7,184 nucleotides of DNA from JAJXWB01 sp036796555 (GCA_036796555.1 DAIRCS010000186.1:1-7184); one strand, 5' to 3'. Numbered from the stretch's first letter, positions 1 through 6,094 are shown. The notes: generated from the sequence alone by a model not told the origin. Translations and numbers: made by a program.

Positions 1-630
1 CAGAACAAGGCCGAGGCCGCGCAGAAGGCCGGCAAGTTCAAGGACGAGATCGTTCCGGTGACCGTCAAGACCCGCAAGGGCGACGTGATCGTCGATCAGG
101 ACGAATACATCCGCCACGGCGCGACGCTCGACCAGATGGCCAAGCTGAAACCCGCCTTCAGCAAGGAAGGCACGGTGACGGCCGGCAACGCCTCCGGCAT
201 CAACGACGGCGCCGCGGCGATCGTGCTGATGACGGCCGAGGAAGCCGCCAAGCGCGGCCTGACGCCGATCGCGCGCATCGCCTCCTGGGCGACGGCGGGC
301 GTCGATCCGAAGATCATGGGCTCGGGCCCGATCCCGGCGTCGCGCAAGGCGCTGGAAAAGGCCGGCTGGAAGGTCAAGGATCTCGACCTTGTCGAGGCCA
401 ACGAAGCCTTCGCGGCGCAGGCGATCGCGGTCAACAAGGACATGGGCTGGGATCCTTCCATCGTGAACGTCAACGGCGGCGCGATCGCCATCGGCCATCC
501 GATCGGCGCATCGGGCGCGCGCGTGCTGACCACGTTGCTGCACGAAATGCAGAAGCGCGGCTCGAAGAAGGGCCTCGCCACGCTGTGCATCGGCGGCGGC
601 ATGGGCGTCGCGCTGACGGTCGAGCGCTAA
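1..630 (+). CDS. phaA: Acetyl-CoA C-acetyltransferase (beta-ketothiolase), C-terminal part
   Basis: This is the last 209 residues of a thiolase; the reading frame is open at the left edge, so the start and about the first 180 residues, including the acyl-accepting nucleophile Cys, lie outside. The enzyme condenses two acetyl-CoA to acetoacetyl-CoA in the cytoplasm, the first step of polyhydroxybutyrate synthesis. Visible thiolase hallmarks are the NEAFAAQ motif, the VNGGAIAIGHPIGASGAR block with the catalytic His (codon 496-498), and the C-terminal CIGGGMG motif with the second catalytic Cys (codon 586-588). The C-terminus GVALTVER ends where biosynthetic thiolases normally end. The reductase gene phaB follows 106 bases downstream on the same strand, which supports phaA over a degradative thiolase (fadA/atoB). 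The family is certain; the PHB role rests on the neighbour. Confidence 0.95.
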   Translation, partial: QNKAEAAQKAGKFKDEIVPVTVKTRKGDVIVDQDEYIRHGATLDQMAKLKPAFSKEGTVTAGNASGINDGAAAIVLMTAEEAAKRGLTPIARIASWATAGVDPKIMGSGPIPASRKALEKAGWKVKDLDLVEANEAFAAQAIAVNKDMGWDPSIVNVNGGAIAIGHPIGASGARVLTTLLHEMQKRGSKKGLATLCIGGGMGVALTVER

Positions 631-699
631 GCATCGGGCAGTCGGCATCGGGCCGTCGGCAGTCGTTCACGCGACTGCCGAACGCCTGACGCCGACCGC
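631..699. repeat. Heptamer array folding into an inverted repeat between phaA and phaB
   Basis: Immediately after the phaA stop, five 7-base units run in tandem: GCATCGG, GCAGTCG, GCATCGG, GCCGTCG, GCAGTCG (631-665). After a 6-base spacer, four units continue in the opposite sense: CGACTGC, CGAACGC, CTGACGC, CGACCGC (672-699). The innermost arms pair perfectly over 10 bp (656-665 with 672-681, loop 666-671). Aligned heptamer to heptamer, 638-665 pairs with 672-699 at 23 of 28 Watson-Crick positions plus one G-T. No T tract follows, so it is not a standard intrinsic terminator. In the transcript it would be a long hairpin between the two cistrons. It may be a dispersed intergenic repeat, an RNA-stability element or an attenuator; the sequence does not decide. 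Confidence 0.7.
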
Positions 700-736
700 C
701 GTTCAACCAAGAACCAATTACGGGGAGTGAACGAAT

Positions 737-1462
737 ATGGCGAGAGTTGCAGTGGTTACGGGCGGCACGCGCGGCATCGGCGAGGCGATCTCGAAGGCGC
801 TGAAGGCGGCGGGCTACAAGGTGGCGGCGAGCTACGCGGGCAATGACGAGGCCGCCGCGAAATTCAAGGCCGAGACCGGCATCGCCGTCTATAAGTGGGA
901 TGTGTCCGATTACGACGCCTGCGTCGCCGGCCTCAAGCAGGTCGAAGCCGATCTCGGCCCGGTCGACGTGCTCGTGAACAACGCCGGCATCACCAAGGAC
1001 GGCATGTTCCACAAGATGACCAAGGACCAGTGGTATGCGGTCATCAACACCAACCTGAACTCGCTGTTCAACATGACGCGCCCTGTCTGGGAAGGCATGC
1101 GCGAGCGCAAGTTCGGCCGCGTGATCTGCATCTCCTCGATCAACGGCCAGAAGGGCCAGGCGGGCCAGGTGAATTATTCGGCGGCCAAGGCCGGCGACAT
1201 CGGCTTCGTGAAGGCGCTCGCGCAGGAAGGCGCGAAGTTCGGCATCACCGCCAACGCCATCTGCCCCGGATATATCGCGACCGAGATGGTCAAGGCGATC
1301 AACCCCGACGTGCTCGCCAAGGCCATCCTTCCCTATATCCCGGTCGGCCGTCTCGGCGAGCCGGAGGAGATCGCGCGCGCGGTGGTGTTCCTCGCCTCGG
1401 ACGACGCCGGCTTCATCACCGGGTCGACGCTGTCGGCCAACGGCGGCCAGACGATGATCTGA
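737..1462 (+). CDS. phaB: Acetoacetyl-CoA reductase (NADPH-dependent, SDR family)
   Basis: A complete 241-residue short-chain dehydrogenase that reduces acetoacetyl-CoA to (R)-3-hydroxybutyryl-CoA, the monomer for PHB synthase. The Rossmann nucleotide-binding motif TGGTRGIGEA is at residues 8-17, the NNAGI structural motif at 81-85, and the catalytic tetrad can be placed at Asn106, Ser134, Tyr147 and Lys151 (YSAAK). The PGYIATEMV segment follows the sixth strand. Length matches PhaB (about 240). The ATG at 737 is preceded by GGGGAG at 722-727, nine bases away, which fixes the start. It lies downstream of phaA and upstream of a strong terminator, as expected for a phaAB unit. The close paralogue FabG is the main alternative, but the thiolase neighbour and the PhaB-like substrate region (QKGQAGQVNYSAAKAG) favour PhaB. 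Confidence 0.95.
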   Translation: MARVAVVTGGTRGIGEAISKALKAAGYKVAASYAGNDEAAAKFKAETGIAVYKWDVSDYDACVAGLKQVEADLGPVDVLVNNAGITKDGMFHKMTKDQWYAVINTNLNSLFNMTRPVWEGMRERKFGRVICISSINGQKGQAGQVNYSAAKAGDIGFVKALAQEGAKFGITANAICPGYIATEMVKAINPDVLAKAILPYIPVGRLGEPEEIARAVVFLASDDAGFITGSTLSANGGQTMI

Positions 1463-1488
1463 CGCGCAGAACGCGTTCCGCATGAAAG

Positions 1489-1520
1489 ACGCCGGCGCTC
1501 GCGCGCCGGCGTTTTTTTTT
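1489..1520 (+). terminator. Rho-independent terminator of phaB
   Basis: A perfect 10-bp GC-rich stem (1489-1498 ACGCCGGCGC with 1503-1512 GCGCCGGCGT), tetraloop TCGC, and a run of nine T (1512-1520) start 27 bases after the phaB stop. This closes the phaAB transcript and isolates the nuclease gene downstream. Confidence 0.93.
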
Positions 1521-1711
1521 GCGCTCCGCTCATTCGTTTATGTAGCCAAACGGATTTTGATGAATTCCTTCGTTACGCTTTGAGACTAAGACGCGTTAAA
1601 GATGGCGGCGAAATCGTGTCGGCCGTAAGTTCCTTTCTTTGACGCCATATACCGGCGCCACCCGTCAATTTTGGGCGTCGCCGTATTCTTGCCGGGAAGG
1701 GTTGGGCGGCG
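1521..1711. other. Intergenic gap before the Mrr-like gene, less GC-rich
   Basis: No gene is supported in these 191 bases. The first about 150 bases are visibly richer in A and T than the rest of the window and should hold the promoter of the nuclease gene, but I could not find a convincing -35/-10 pair: TTGATG at 1557-1562 and TTGACG at 1639-1644 lack a good partner at 16-18 bases. GGAAGGG at 1695-1701 is the ribosome binding site for the gene starting at 1712. Confidence 0.5.
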
Positions 1712-2728
1712 ATGGAAGCAAAACGCATTTGGTGCGTTCGCGGGGGCGCGAGCGGCGAAGCCGATTTTCTCTTTCTCAAGCGCAATCAGGTCGCCATGTC
1801 CTTCGGGGAGATCGGCGACGACGCGGGCCGGCTTCCGGCGGCGCGCGACGCGTTCAAGGCGGCGTTTGCGCGCGCCGCGCCGGCTGCGCGCGCGAGCTCG
1901 ATTCCGATTTCCGCCGGGCAGCTCTACCGCTTCGTGCATGAGATGCGGATCGGCGACAACGTCCTCTATCCGCGCAAGTCCGATCGCACCGTGCGCTGGG
2001 GCGAGGTTGTCGGACCCTATCTCTACGATACCGAGGATCTCGGCGAATTCGGCCACCGGCGCGGCGTGCGCTGGATCGGCAAACTCTCGCGCGACAGCTT
2101 CTCGCAGGGCGCGCTCTACGAACTGGGCTCCGCGCTCACCTTCTTCGAGGTGAAATCCTTCGCCGAGGAGTTTCGCGAAAAATTCGCCGACCCCGACCAC
2201 GTCGCCGAGACGCAGCCGTCGCCGACGCAGGATGAAACGGAATCCGGCGTCCTGCGCGACATCGAGGAAACGACGCGCGACTTCATCTCGAAGCGGATCA
2301 AGACCGACCTCAAAGGCAGCGCGCTCGAGCCGTTCGTGGCGTCGCTGTTCCGCGCGATGGGCTACAATGCGCGGGCGACGCGCGCGGTGCGCGACGACGG
2401 GATCGACGTGATCGCGCATCGCGACGAACTGGGCATCGAGCCGCCGATCATCAAGATCCAGGTGAAGTCGAACGACGCCAACATCTGCGCCGATCATGTG
2501 AAGGCATTCTACGCCATGGTGCAGGAGCGCGACGTCGGCATCTTCATCACGACCGGCGATTATACCGCGAGCGCGGCGAGCTTCGCGCGGTCGAAGGGCA
2601 ATCTGAAGCTGATCGACGGATCGAGCTTCGTCGAACTGATCCAGAAATATTACGACCGGCTCGACATGGCCTCGCGCGAGACGATCCGGCTTCGGCGGGT
2701 GCTGGTGCCGGAGGCCAGCCTCGCCTGA
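1712..2728 (+). CDS. Mrr-type restriction endonuclease-like protein with EVE/PUA-like N-terminus
   Basis: A 338-residue protein of two parts. Residues about 200-315 are an Mrr catalytic domain of the PD-(D/E)xK fold: Glu206 in the first helix (LEPFVASLFRAMGY), DDGIDVIA with Asp232, then IKIQVKS with Gln250 and Lys252, followed by the VGIFITTGDYT strand. All active-site residues are present, so it looks catalytically intact. Residues 5-150 (IWCVRGG, GDNVLYP, WGEVVGPYLY, HRRGVRWIGKL) resemble the EVE/PUA-like domain found ahead of Mrr domains, which in related proteins reads modified bases; that part is family-based inference. The linker (160-195) is charged. The likely role is type IV-like cleavage of foreign modified DNA. 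No methyltransferase or specificity subunit is nearby, so a classical R-M system is unlikely. The start is supported by GGAAGGG ten bases upstream. It sits alone between housekeeping genes, suggesting gain or loss as a single cassette. Confidence 0.85.
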   Translation: MEAKRIWCVRGGASGEADFLFLKRNQVAMSFGEIGDDAGRLPAARDAFKAAFARAAPAARASSIPISAGQLYRFVHEMRIGDNVLYPRKSDRTVRWGEVVGPYLYDTEDLGEFGHRRGVRWIGKLSRDSFSQGALYELGSALTFFEVKSFAEEFREKFADPDHVAETQPSPTQDETESGVLRDIEETTRDFISKRIKTDLKGSALEPFVASLFRAMGYNARATRAVRDDGIDVIAHRDELGIEPPIIKIQVKSNDANICADHVKAFYAMVQERDVGIFITTGDYTASAASFARSKGNLKLIDGSSFVELIQKYYDRLDMASRETIRLRRVLVPEASLA

Positions 2729-2741
2729 TCGCAGACGAACG

Positions 2742-2768
2742 AAAACAGCCGGCGGAGGCCGCCGGCTG
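2742..2768 (-). terminator. Terminator of rpmF, between convergent genes
   Basis: A perfect 10-bp stem (2746-2755 CAGCCGGCGG with 2759-2768 CCGCCGGCTG, loop AGG). Read on the minus strand it is followed by TTTTC, so it best serves rpmF, whose stop is 23 bases away. The plus-strand side (CTTCAAAA) lacks a T tract, but the hairpin sits 17 bases past the nuclease stop and could help end that transcript too. Confidence 0.65.
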
Positions 2769-2791
2769 CTTCAAAACGCCGGGATGAAAGC

Positions 2792-2980
2792 TTACGCTTC
2801 CTGGGATTTCGGCTTGAGGATCTGGCGGCCGCGATACATGCCGGTCTTGAGATCGACATGGTGCGGGCGGCGCAGCTCGCCGGAATCCTTGTCCTCGACA
2901 TAGGTCGGGGCGGCGAGCGCGTCCGCCGAACGGCGGAAGCCGCGCTTCATCGGGGAGGTTTTTCTCTTCGGAACAGCCAT
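2792..2980 (-). CDS. rpmF: 50S ribosomal protein L32
   Basis: A 62-residue basic protein of the large ribosomal subunit. It begins MAVPKRKTSPMKRGFRRSAD, the characteristic L32 N-terminus, and continues with HHVDLKTGMYRGRQIL, also conserved. It has no cysteines, so it is the zinc-free form of L32 rather than the CxxC zinc-ribbon form. The frame is open for 24 codons further upstream, but the start at 2980 is fixed by the family N-terminus and by GGAG at 2987-2990, six bases before the ATG. It follows mtgA on the same strand after a 127-base gap and ends against the convergent nuclease gene. In many bacteria rpmF sits next to plsX/fabH; here it follows mtgA instead. Confidence 0.97.
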   Translation of the reverse strand: MAVPKRKTSPMKRGFRRSADALAAPTYVEDKDSGELRRPHHVDLKTGMYRGRQILKPKSQEA

Positions 2981-3083
2981 TTGAAACTCCATGGTCCCGC
3001 GGGGTCGGCAAGCCGGGCGAGCGACGCGCCGGCGGAACGGCAGCGGCTCCATAACCCAAAAAATCCGGAGACGCCACCCTGTG

Positions 3084-3097
3084 CGGGAAATTTCCCG
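3084..3097. repeat. 14-bp perfect palindrome between mtgA and rpmF
   Basis: CGGGAAATTTCCCG is identical on both strands. It lies 11 bases beyond the mtgA stop and about 100 bases upstream of the rpmF start. It could be a protein-binding dyad for rpmF expression; as RNA it gives only a 5-bp stem with an AATT loop and no T tract, so it is a poor terminator. Confidence 0.45.
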
Positions 3098-3107
3098 GCT
3101 TCTCCGC

Positions 3108-3791
3108 TCAGTTCCTCAGACAGTCGAGCCACGGCGCCGCGCCTTCCGCCCGTCCTGCGACCCGGCGGGCGAGGCGCGCATGGCCGGGTTTGGGCCGCGC
3201 GGGCGAACGCAGGATCGGATTGGGCAGGGCCGTGGCGAGCAGCGCGGCCTGCATGGGCGTCAGGGCGTTCGCGTTGCGGCGGAAGTCCGCCTCCGCGGCC
3301 GCCTGCGCGCCGAAAATCCCGTCCGGCCCCCATTCGGCGATGTTCAGATAGACTTCCATGATCCGGCGTTTCGGCCATGCGAAGTCCAGCGCCATCGCCA
3401 TCGGGATTTCCATCCCCTTGCGGATGGCGCTGCGCGAGGGCCACAGGAACAGGTTCTTGACCACTTGCATGGTGATGGTCGACGCCCCCCGCGAAGGCCC
3501 GTCCTCGTCGGCGTCGTCGAGAACGTCGCCCAGCGCCTGCCAGTCGACGCCATGGTGGCGGCAGAACTTGGCGTCCTCGGACATGACCACGGAGGCGACC
3601 AGGGCCGGCGCGATGCGCTCCAGCGGGACGTAATCGCGCACGACGGGCCGCCCGGTCAGGTAGCGGGCGAGCATGAGCGTCGAAACCGGCGGGGCGAAGC
3701 GCCAGAGCGCTGTCAGCGCCGCCAGCATGATCGCGGCCGTCAACGCGACCGCGAGCCCCAGCCGCCAGACGCGCCCCAGAAACCGCGCCAT
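3108..3791 (-). CDS. mtgA: Monofunctional biosynthetic peptidoglycan transglycosylase
   Basis: A 227-residue GT51 enzyme that polymerises lipid II into glycan strands on the periplasmic face of the inner membrane, without a transpeptidase domain. A single N-terminal anchor (residues about 8-30) is followed by the GT51 motifs: SEDAKFCRHHGVDW with catalytic Glu72, RGASTITMQVVKNLFLW (101-117), and KRRIMEVYLNIAEWGPDGIFG with the second acidic residue Glu146, then LTPMQAALLATALPNP. Length fits MtgA (about 220-240), far shorter than bifunctional PBPs. The frame extends 74 codons further upstream, but ATG 3791 is chosen because GGAGGT lies at 3796-3801, four bases away, and the signal anchor starts here; the extension would overlap the divergent ispA gene. 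rpmF follows on the same strand. Confidence 0.95.
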   Translation of the reverse strand: MARFLGRVWRLGLAVALTAAIMLAALTALWRFAPPVSTLMLARYLTGRPVVRDYVPLERIAPALVASVVMSEDAKFCRHHGVDWQALGDVLDDADEDGPSRGASTITMQVVKNLFLWPSRSAIRKGMEIPMAMALDFAWPKRRIMEVYLNIAEWGPDGIFGAQAAAEADFRRNANALTPMQAALLATALPNPILRSPARPKPGHARLARRVAGRAEGAAPWLDCLRN

Positions 3792-3870
3792 TTGCACCTC
3801 CGCCCGCAGCCTTGACCGAAGGAGGGCGATGGGGCAAGCGAGGCCGGACTGTCTGGGGATCGAGGACGAG
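3792..3870. promoter_or_regulatory. Short divergent intergenic region mtgA / ispA
   Basis: Only 79 bases separate the chosen starts of mtgA (minus) and ispA (plus); with the upstream ispA ATG it would be 37. The ribosome sites of mtgA (GGAGGT on the minus strand, 3796-3801) and ispA fall inside it. Both promoters must overlap each other or reach into the neighbouring coding sequence. I see no clear -35/-10 pair. Confidence 0.4.
3819..3826 (+). promoter_or_regulatory. Strong Shine-Dalgarno sequence that complicates the ispA start
   Basis: AAGGAGGG is a near-perfect anti-16S match. It lies just 2 bases before ATG 3829, tighter than usual, and 44 bases before the family-supported ATG 3871, which has its own weaker GAGG at 3862-3865 with five-base spacing. 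The presence of this site means the longer start cannot be excluded. Confidence 0.5.
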
Positions 3871-4803
3871 ATGACCGAGCGTGCGACCGCAAATCTGTTC
3901 CGTGCGCGGCTCGACGAGGTCGCCGGCGCGACCGAGGCCATGCTCGACACGTTGCTTTCTCCCCTCGTGCGCGACGGCGAGATCGAACGGCCTGCGCGCC
4001 TGCTCGAGGCCATGCGCTACGCCAGCCTCGGCGGCGGCAAGCGGCTGCGGCCCTTTCTGGTGGTCGAGAGCGCGCGGCTGTTCGGCGTCGAGGGCGAGGG
4101 CGTGCTGCGCGCGGCGAGCGCGCTCGAAATGGTCCATTGCTATTCGCTCGTCCACGACGACCTGCCGGCCATGGACGACGACGACCTGCGCCGCGGCCGT
4201 CCCACCGCCCACAAGACCTTCGACGAGGCGACCGCCATTCTGGCGGGCGACGGGCTGCTGACCTACGCCTTCGACGTGCTGGCCGATCCCGCGACCCATG
4301 CCGACGCCGCCGTGCGGGCCGATCTCGTGCTTGGGCTCGCCCGCGGCGCAGGCCTCGGCGGCATGGTCGGCGGCCAGGCGCTCGATCTCGAAGCCGAGAA
4401 GGCGACCGCGCCGCACGCGCGCGAAGCGATCATGACCCTGCAGGCGATGAAGACCGGCGCGCTGCTGCTCTACGCCGTGGAAGCCGGCGCGCGCATCGGC
4501 GGCGCGGACGCCGGCCAGCGCGCAGCGCTGACGAAATACGGACGCGCGCTCGGCGCCTGCTTCCAGGTCGCCGACGACATTCTCGACGCCGAGGGCGACG
4601 AGGCGGCGCTCGGAAAGCGCGCCGGCAAGGACGCCGGCCGCAACAAGGCGACGCTCGTGTCGGCGCTCGGCCTCGACGCCGCGCGCGAGCGGCGCGACAG
4701 CCTCGCCATCGACGCGATCGAGGCGCTGGAAGAAGGCGGCTTCGGCGAAAAGGCCGCCGTGCTGGCGGAAGCCGCGCGCTTCACCGCCGCGCGGCGAAGC
4801 TGA
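3871..4803 (+). CDS. ispA: Farnesyl diphosphate synthase (polyprenyl synthetase family)
   Basis: A 310-residue trans-prenyltransferase that adds IPP to DMAPP and GPP to give FPP, the precursor of undecaprenyl phosphate, quinone tails and hopanoids. Family landmarks in order: GGGKRLRPFL (54-63), the first Asp-rich motif DDLPAMDDDD (96-105, the DDx4D bacterial form), GMVGGQALDLE (164-174), LQAMKTGALL (190-199), and the second Asp-rich motif FQVADDILD (231-239). Tyr91, five residues before the first motif, is the chain-length stop typical of C15 synthases such as E. coli IspA, so FPP is preferred over a longer product. Family length is about 295-310. ATG 3829, preceded by AAGGAGGG, would add 14 residues and is the alternative start. 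It is divergent from mtgA and leads a close-packed run of three plus-strand genes. Confidence 0.93.
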   Translation: MTERATANLFRARLDEVAGATEAMLDTLLSPLVRDGEIERPARLLEAMRYASLGGGKRLRPFLVVESARLFGVEGEGVLRAASALEMVHCYSLVHDDLPAMDDDDLRRGRPTAHKTFDEATAILAGDGLLTYAFDVLADPATHADAAVRADLVLGLARGAGLGGMVGGQALDLEAEKATAPHAREAIMTLQAMKTGALLLYAVEAGARIGGADAGQRAALTKYGRALGACFQVADDILDAEGDEAALGKRAGKDAGRNKATLVSALGLDAARERRDSLAIDAIEALEEGGFGEKAAVLAEAARFTAARRS

Positions 4804-4811
4804 GCGCGCAG

Positions 4812-5636
4812 ATGGCGCCGATGGACGATATCTCGCGCCTCGAAGCCGAATTCGACGCGCGGTTGAAACGCCATCGCGACCATATCCTGCCGATCCGAAT
4901 CATCGCGGCGCGCCCGCGCCTGTTCCTGGCCCTTCTCGCCGGCGCCCTCGTCGGCTTCCTCGCGCCGGAGAGTTTCAGCGTCGTCACGCGCGCGCTGATC
5001 GGCTGGAACGTCGCGACCATCGGCGATCTCCTGTTCGTCCTGCTGATGACGCGCGGCTCGAACGACCGGCGCATCCGCTTCGAGGCGCAATTGCTCGACG
5101 ACGGGCGCTATGTCGTGCTCGCGTTTTCCGCGATCGCGGCGATCGCGGCCATATTCGCCATCGTCGTCGAAATGGGCGCGGCCAAGGAATTGCAAGGCGT
5201 TGCGCGCGCCCTGCACCTCAGCCTGGCGGCGGTCACGATCCTCACGTCATGGCTGTTCATGCACATGATATTCGCGCTGCATTACGCGCACGAATATTAC
5301 CTGGAACGGTCGCTTACCGGCGCGGAGGGCGGCGAGACGGCCGACGGGTCCTTCGATTTCGACGGGGATGGCGATGTCGACGACGACGATGTCGCGCAGG
5401 CGGCCCAGGCTTCGTCCGACACGCGCGGCGGGCTGATCTTCCCGGACACGACGCATCCGACCTATCTCGACTTCGCCTATTTCTCCTACACGATCGGCGT
5501 CGCCTCGCAGACCGCCGACGTGTCGATTTCGTCCCGCGCCATGCGCAGGGTCGTGCTCGCCCATTCGGTATTGTCGTTCTTCTTCAACACGACCATTCTC
5601 GCGCTGACCATCAACCTGGCGGCAGGCCTTTTCTGA
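4812..5636 (+). CDS. DUF1345 integral membrane protein with acidic EF-hand-like insertion
   Basis: A 274-residue inner-membrane protein of the DUF1345 family, function unknown. Hydrophobic segments lie at about 37-52, 58-79, 100-121, 133-157 and 246-271. Recognisable family blocks are ALIGWNVATIGDLLFVLLM, WLFMHMIFALHYAHEYY, GLIFPDTTHPTYLDFAYFSYTIG and HSVLSFFFNTTILALTINLAAG. Between HYAHEYY (157-163) and GLIFP (207-211), where I expect only a short loop, about 43 residues are present, including DFDGDGDVDDDD at 182-193. This has the spacing of an EF-hand or dockerin calcium loop (Asp at 1, 3, 5; Gly 6; Val 8; Asp 9 and 12). The gene begins 8 bases after the ispA stop with no clear ribosome site, suggesting translational coupling. 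ATG 4821 is an equally possible start, giving 271 residues. The family call is confident; the role is unknown. Confidence 0.85.
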   Translation: MAPMDDISRLEAEFDARLKRHRDHILPIRIIAARPRLFLALLAGALVGFLAPESFSVVTRALIGWNVATIGDLLFVLLMTRGSNDRRIRFEAQLLDDGRYVVLAFSAIAAIAAIFAIVVEMGAAKELQGVARALHLSLAAVTILTSWLFMHMIFALHYAHEYYLERSLTGAEGGETADGSFDFDGDGDVDDDDVAQAAQASSDTRGGLIFPDTTHPTYLDFAYFSYTIGVASQTADVSISSRAMRRVVLAHSVLSFFFNTTILALTINLAAGLF

Positions 5637-5653
5637 CGAGGGAGCGTGCGGAC

Positions 5654-6094
5654 ATGACGCGCATCGTTGCGCTGACGACGAATGATTTCGATGAATGGCT
5701 GCCGCTGTGGCGCGGCTACCAGACGTTCTACGACGTCGATATCCCCGAGGCGACGACGCGCGTCACCTTCGCGCGGCTGACCGGCGGACAGGAGCCGATG
5801 GGCGCGTTTCTGGCGCGCGACGACGCCGGCAGGGCGATCGGCATGGTGCACTGGATCATGCATCGCTCGTGCTGGACGACGGGCGATTATTGCTACCTGC
5901 AGGACCTGTTTGTCGCGCCCGACATTCGCGGCGGCGTGGGGCGCAAGCTGATCGAGGCCGTCTACGAGGTCGCGCAGAACCACGGCTGCTCGCGCGTGCA
6001 CTGGCTCACGCAATTTTCCAACGAACGCGCGATGATCCTCTATGACAAGATCGCGACGAAGTCGGGCTTCCTGCAATATGTGAAGCGGTTCTAA
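5654..6094 (+). CDS. GNAT family N-acetyltransferase
   Basis: A 146-residue single-domain acetyltransferase of the GCN5-related fold. Motif A, which binds the acetyl-CoA pyrophosphate, is at residues 81-99 (YLQDLFVAP then IRGGVGRKLI, the R/QxxGxG/A loop being RGGVGR). NERAMILYDK (122-131) followed by SGF (137-139) is the usual C-terminal motif B, with Tyr130 as the likely general acid. The N-terminal half (LPLWRGYQTFY; GMVHWIMHRSCW) resembles the Hpa2 or diamine acetyltransferase type, so a small-molecule amine is a plausible substrate, but this is inference. ATG 5654 is preceded by GAGGGAG at 5638-5644, nine bases away. It starts 17 bases after the DUF1345 stop and is probably co-transcribed with it and ispA; nothing in the sequence links their functions. 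Confidence 0.88.
   Translation: MTRIVALTTNDFDEWLPLWRGYQTFYDVDIPEATTRVTFARLTGGQEPMGAFLARDDAGRAIGMVHWIMHRSCWTTGDYCYLQDLFVAPDIRGGVGRKLIEAVYEVAQNHGCSRVHWLTQFSNERAMILYDKIATKSGFLQYVKRF

Noticed and set aside
631..699. CRISPR array or tRNA at the phaA-phaB repeat
   Set aside because: The units are 7 bases with no spacers, and no cloverleaf arms or TTC loop can be drawn.
470..1483. 337-codon minus-strand frame opposite phaA and phaB
   Set aside because: It is antisense to two clear genes, with Arg/Asp/His-rich low-complexity sequence and no recognisable domain.
1631..1665. Promoter built on TTGACG with CATATAC before the nuclease gene
   Set aside because: The two elements are almost adjacent instead of 16-18 bases apart, so they cannot form a sigma-70-type promoter.
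2947..4416. 489-codon open frame on the minus strand across rpmF, mtgA and ispA
   Set aside because: It is a GC-driven shadow. It overlaps three well-supported genes, is rich in Arg/Ala/Gly with no domain, and the true mtgA protein lies in a different frame.
4137..4811. Long N-terminal extension of the DUF1345 frame inside ispA
   Set aside because: The extension is an Arg-rich shadow of ispA on the same strand in another frame. The DUF1345 protein starts naturally at 4812 or 4821 after the ispA stop.
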